Shown: positions 61,012-64,000 of the stretch, one piece after another | Layout of the letters: each line of letters opens with the position of its first letter | How positions within the stretch are numbered: position 1 is the first letter of the stretch | Assembly: GCF_007673235.1 (NCBI RefSeq) | Contig: NZ_VDZH01000005.1 | Coordinates: forward strand, 310,001-374,000 | Length of the DNA stretch: 64,000 nt | Direction of reading: 5' to 3' | Origin: Curtobacterium pusillum | Lineage (GTDB): Bacteria; Actinomycetota; Actinomycetes; Actinomycetales; Microbacteriaceae | Notes under the pieces: model-generated | Told to the model about the DNA's origin: nothing | Database searches by the model: none | Seen by the model: only the letters and a program-made list of their open reading frames with translations | Translations under genes and position numbers: made by a program

Positions 61012-61873
61012 GCGGCTCGTCCCCCAGCACCGCGTACGCCGCCATGGGCGGTACCGTCCGCCACCGGCGCCGCAGGCGGCGCGGCCGGTCGTCCCGCCAC
61101 GCGATCACCCCGCCGGCGACGATCCCGAACGCGAGCACCGCGAACGAGAACAGACCGACCACACCGACGAGCGCGAGCTTCGACGGGTCGTGCACGTCGG
61201 TCGTCGCCGACAGTCCGATGGACCCGAAGTCCCAGAACGCGTGCAGCAGCACCGGCAGGAGCAGGTTCCCGGTCAGCCGCCGGGCGACGTACAGGGTCGA
61301 GCCGAAGGACGCCGCGAAGACGACCTGGACGAGCGTCGCACCGAGGCCGGCACCGGCGAGGGCGTTGAGCAGGTGCAGCAGGCCGAACAGCACGCACGAC
61401 AGCATCCACACGCCGAACTCGGGCAGCCGACGGCGCAGCCCCACGAGCAGCACGCCGCGGGTCATCAGCTCCTCGAACACCCCGACGAACAGCACGCCCA
61501 CTGCCAGCAGCAGGAAGTAGTGCCCCGGGAGCGCGGACCACTCGACCAGGGGTAACCGCACCAGGCACACCACGGCGATGAGGGCGGGAGCGAGCCAGGT
61601 CCACCCGAGACTCGTGCGGGTCGGGTCGACCGTCGCGATCCGCCACCAGCCGAGTCCCGTCACGACGAGGCAGAGGGCGACGGCGGCGATGCCCTCCGGG
61701 ACCACGAGCGACCGGACGACGCTGTCGACCGTCTGTCCGAGCGTCGGGTAGTCGTCACTCGGGCGGGCGCGCCAGGCGCTGATCGCGGCGAACACCACCA
61801 GCGGCGCGAGGCCGACCAGCAACGACGGCGGGACCGGCCAACGGCGGCGACGGGCGGGGGCTGCTGTGGTCAC
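60989..61873 (-). CDS. CPBP family intramembrane metalloprotease
   Basis: A 294-residue membrane protein with about eight helices. The CPBP (Abi/CAAX-like) signature is FVGVFEELMTRGVLLVGLRR with the EExxxR motif, followed by the second conserved block LFGLLHLLNA (FxxxH) and third LLLPVLLHAFWDFGS (HxxxN/D type). These proteases cleave within membranes; bacterial roles include bacteriocin self-immunity and protein processing. The GTG at 61873 is the plausible start because the divergent mntR-like gene begins 22 bases further on; the frame is open back to 61918 across that gene's start. Confidence 0.88.
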   Translation of the reverse strand: MTTAAPARRRRWPVPPSLLVGLAPLVVFAAISAWRARPSDDYPTLGQTVDSVVRSLVVPEGIAAVALCLVVTGLGWWRIATVDPTRTSLGWTWLAPALIAVVCLVRLPLVEWSALPGHYFLLLAVGVLFVGVFEELMTRGVLLVGLRRRLPEFGVWMLSCVLFGLLHLLNALAGAGLGATLVQVVFAASFGSTLYVARRLTGNLLLPVLLHAFWDFGSIGLSATTDVHDPSKLALVGVVGLFSFAVLAFGIVAGGVIAWRDDRPRRLRRRWRTVPPMAAYAVLGDEPRLQSVTW

Positions 61874-61883
61874 CCGCTGTTTG

Positions 61884-61889
61884 TACCAT
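61884..61889 (+). promoter_or_regulatory. Leaderless-type -10 for the mntR-like gene
   Basis: TACCAT ends six bases before the ATG at 61896. The 22-base divergent gap leaves little room for any other promoter element. Confidence 0.5.
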
Positions 61890-61895
61890 TGGGGC

Positions 61896-62585
61896 ATGCG
61901 CCTGCCCTCCCTGTCCACGATGGCGGAGGACTACGTCAAGCTCGTCTGGAAGGCGAGCGAGCGCGGCGGCCCCGGCCTCGCGACGCGGGACATCGCTGCG
62001 ACGCTCAAGGTCTCGGCGTCGACGGTGTCGGGCAACCTCCGGAAGCTCGACCGTGACGGCCTCATCGAGCACACCCCCTACTACGGCGTCGTGCTCACCC
62101 CGCTCGGGCAGCAGGTCGCCGTGGCGATGGTCCGGCGGCACCGGCTGATCGAGACGTTCCTCGTGCAGCGGCTCGGGTACTCGTGGGACGAGGTCCACAC
62201 CGAGGCTGAGTCACTCGAGCACGCGGTGTCGGAGACGTTCCTCGACCGGGTGGACGCCGACCTCGGGCACCCGACGCACGACCCGCACGGCGATCCGATC
62301 CCCCGCGCCGACGGCTCCGTGCCGGACTCCCCCGGCACACTGCTCGGCGCGATCGAGCCCGGGGCGTGCGGCACCGTCGACCGGGTGTCCGACGACGACC
62401 CCTCGTTGCTGCGGTACTTCGACGAGCTCGGGGTCGGGCTCGGCACGCACCTGCGCGTGGAGCAGGTGCGGGACTACGCGGGCGTGATCGCGGTGTCGCG
62501 CCGGGGCCCGTCGGGCGAGGAGTCCCTCGTCGACCTGCCGGCAGCGGCGGCGTCCGCGATCTGGCTCGCCCCCGACGCCGACTGA
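61896..62585 (+). CDS. DtxR/MntR family metal-dependent regulator, manganese-type
   Basis: A 229-residue regulator with an N-terminal winged helix (ATRDIAATLKVSASTVSGNL), a dimerisation and metal domain (VRRHRLIETFLVQRLGYSWD, HTEAESLEHAVSE) and a C-terminal SH3/FeoA-like domain after HPTHDPHGDPIPRADG. At the position of the iron-selective Cys of DtxR/IdeR (EACRWEH) there is Glu (EAESLEH), as in manganese-sensing MntR. It therefore probably represses manganese uptake; targets are not adjacent. The ATG at 61896 is preceded by TACCAT at six bases and lacks a ribosome site, fitting a leaderless mRNA. Confidence 0.92.
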   Translation: MRLPSLSTMAEDYVKLVWKASERGGPGLATRDIAATLKVSASTVSGNLRKLDRDGLIEHTPYYGVVLTPLGQQVAVAMVRRHRLIETFLVQRLGYSWDEVHTEAESLEHAVSETFLDRVDADLGHPTHDPHGDPIPRADGSVPDSPGTLLGAIEPGACGTVDRVSDDDPSLLRYFDELGVGLGTHLRVEQVRDYAGVIAVSRRGPSGEESLVDLPAAAASAIWLAPDAD

Positions 62586-62925
62586 CGCCCGCGGCGCCCG
62601 CGCCCGCACGGCGTCCGCGCCCGCCCGCCGCCGCGAGGTCGCACGACCCGCCGCTCACGTCCGCCGAGGTCGCACGAAGTGCCGCCCGAACCCCGGCGAC
62701 CCGGCAGAAAACGCGACCTCGAGGCCGACCGCAGGCCGAACCCACCCAGCCCGGCCGCCCGCCGCGAGGTCGCACGACCCACCGCTCACGTCCGCCGAGG
62801 TCGCACGAAGTGCCGCCCGAACCCCGGCGGCCCGGCAGGAAACGCGACCTCGAGGCCGGCCCCGGGCCGACCCCGCCCTGGCCGACCCCGCGCCGACGCC
62901 GGCCCGCCCAGCCGGGCCGCGCGCG
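62586..62925. other. 340-base non-coding gap with tandem palindromic repeats
   Basis: The gap between the convergent mntR-like and exchanger genes begins with GC-rich low-complexity DNA (62586-62629), then contains the two-copy repeat annotated at 62630-62858, then more GC-rich sequence. Open frames here are repeat-derived and show no family resemblance. I see no gene. Confidence 0.7.
62630..62858. repeat. Two direct copies of a ~98-bp palindromic unit, period 131
   Basis: Copies at 62630-62727 and 62761-62858 differ at only a few positions. Each contains GAGGTCGCACGACCC, then a 57-base inverted repeat whose ends are CGAGGTCGC and GCGACCTCG (62665-62721 in copy 1) with inner TGCCG/CGGCA pairing. 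Confidence 0.85.
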
Positions 62926-64000
62926 TCAGTCGCGGAACGCGGGGGACGACGGCCGGCGGAACGGCGCCGTGATCGTCGGCAGAATGTCGCGGCGGTTGAT
63001 CCAGAACACCACGAGCGCCGCCACGAGGTGCACGATGCTGAGCACCCACCGCCCGTTCGTGTCCGTCACGAAGAACTGCACCGCGAACAACGCCGCGAGC
63101 GCGATCGCCGACCACCGGTGGAACCGCAGCGCGATGATGATCGCCACGCCGAGCACGGTCTGCGACGCGGTCAGCATGAACTCCTCGACCTGCCGGGAGT
63201 CCAGCGGGAGCCCGCCCGTGGTCCCGCCGCCGAGGACGTGCGCGATCGGCAGCGACCCGACGAGCAGCGACCACTGGTTGACCTTCGAGGCGATGAGCGT
63301 CCCGATCGCCGCGCCGCCCATGCCGCGCAGCGCGAAGAGTGCGGCGACGATGAACTCGGGCGCCTCGGTGGCGAGCGGCGCGAGCCACTGCACGAGGAAG
63401 TAGCTGTCGATGCCGAGGGCGCTGCCGGAGTCCACGAGGGCGTCGGCGAACGGCTCCGCCGAGGACAGGATCACCGCGGCGGCCACGACGAACAGCGCGA
63501 CGATCGTCCAGCGCCGTGCCCGCTGCGGCATCGAGGCGATGTTGCCCGCCATGCCGACGAGCTCTTCCTCGTCGTCGTCGTCGGTCACCTTCGAGGCGCG
63601 CCAGAGGTACCAGACGAACGCCGCGAGCAGCGCGAACCCGAACCACATCGGGATGGACCCCATCAGCGGGATGAGGAACGCGACGAGGGCCAGGAGCGCC
63701 AGGAACCCGATGTCGAGCCTCGACGAGCGTTCGAGCTCGAGCACGCGGGTCGCCGAGGCCGGGAGCGAACCCGTCTTCACGAACCGCCGCGCCACGAGCA
63801 GCGAGATGATCACGACGAGCGGCCACCCGAACCCGAGCAGCAGCCGGTTCGAGCCGGTCATGTTGGCGGCGGCGAACTGCTCGTACGCGGGGTCGTACCC
63901 GGAGCGGAACGCGTAGTACAGGTCGACGGCGTACTCGGGCAGCACGGCGATGAGCGCGAGGATCGCGATCGCGAGGGCACCGGCGATGTCCTTCTGCGCG
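62926..64000 (-). CDS. CaCA family cation antiporter (sodium/calcium exchanger-like), truncated by window end
   Basis: The frame enters from the right edge and yields at least 358 residues: a part of the first half, an acidic loop TDDDDEEELVG, and the second half with the alpha-2 repeat WLAPLATEAPEFIVAALFAL, then GMGGAAIGTLIASKVNQWSL. The G/S-N/T-x-xE-P pattern of CaCA exchangers is present (ATEAPE), as is an upstream helix ending AVLPEYAVDLYYAF that may be the alpha-1 repeat. These proteins exchange Ca2+ or related cations for Na+ or H+. The N-terminal region lies outside the window. A GTG at 63945 is inside a helix and unlikely to be the real start. Confidence 0.85.
   Translation of the reverse strand, partial: AQKDIAGALAIAILALIAVLPEYAVDLYYAFRSGYDPAYEQFAAANMTGSNRLLLGFGWPLVVIISLLVARRFVKTGSLPASATRVLELERSSRLDIGFLALLALVAFLIPLMGSIPMWFGFALLAAFVWYLWRASKVTDDDDEEELVGMAGNIASMPQRARRWTIVALFVVAAAVILSSAEPFADALVDSGSALGIDSYFLVQWLAPLATEAPEFIVAALFALRGMGGAAIGTLIASKVNQWSLLVGSLPIAHVLGGGTTGGLPLDSRQVEEFMLTASQTVLGVAIIIALRFHRWSAIALAALFAVQFFVTDTNGRWVLSIVHLVAALVVFWINRRDILPTITAPFRRPSSPAFRD

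Noticed and set aside
62630-62858. Possible CRISPR array
   Set aside because: Only two copies, the units are long palindromes with near-identical spacers, and no cas gene is nearby.

Overview
The window is very GC-rich actinobacterial chromosome. Its short, closely packed operons, frequent GTG/TTG starts, many apparently leaderless promoters, DtxR-type iron box, separate purS-purQ-purL genes and an LAxTG-like sorting signal all point to a Microbacteriaceae member, most likely a Curtobacterium-like organism. The genus is inferred from gene style, not from a database match. I see no rRNA, tRNA, CRISPR array, insertion sequence or prophage.

Layout. 0-9 kb: an acyltransferase-3 membrane protein, a CtaG-like membrane protein, a PadR regulator with the MFS exporter it probably controls, and purine synthesis (purS, purQ, purL) followed by a 2-hydroxyacid dehydrogenase. 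9-16 kb: GNAT, lactonase-fold protein, chorismate mutase, DUF1304 protein, an iron-box-controlled siderophore-binding lipoprotein, aroE, YchJ, Ohr and an SRAP (YedK-like) protein. 16-23 kb: two tandem paralogous small proteins of unknown function, membrane proteins, a NimR/NimT-like regulator-exporter pair, a low-molecular-weight phosphatase, purA and an overlooked 55-residue gene. 23-30.5 kb: a secreted subtilase, then a TetR regulator translationally coupled to an ABC-ATPase-like pseudoenzyme and a YhgE/Pip-type membrane protein. 30.6-36 kb: SDR dehydrogenase, DUF559-type nuclease-like protein, LacI regulator and a large LuxR regulator with a damaged P-loop.

36-52 kb is dominated by one 15.2-kb gene for a 5068-residue surface protein with about 38 DUF11-like beta repeats and a C-terminal LAFTG sorting signal. 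It overlaps a lipoprotein gene by 4 bases, and the LuxR gene follows 15 bases later, so the three look like one transcription unit. From repeat 12 to repeat 37 two repeat subtypes strictly alternate, giving a dimeric higher-order repeat.

52-64 kb: a SpoU methyltransferase, a TetR regulator, a HAD phosphatase, a Tam-like methyltransferase, then a run of exported proteins (SGNH hydrolase, LIP-family lipase, a small secreted protein, L,D-transpeptidase, PAP2 phosphatase), a CPBP protease, an MntR-like regulator and a truncated CaCA-type exchanger.

Intergenic DNA is not empty: most convergent junctions carry long, nearly perfect palindromes. One family recurs three times with fixed geometry (59 bp, 18-base arms, 11-base loop, TCGA ends). 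At least eleven genes have a TANNNT hexamer 6-8 bases upstream of the start codon, as expected for leaderless transcripts.
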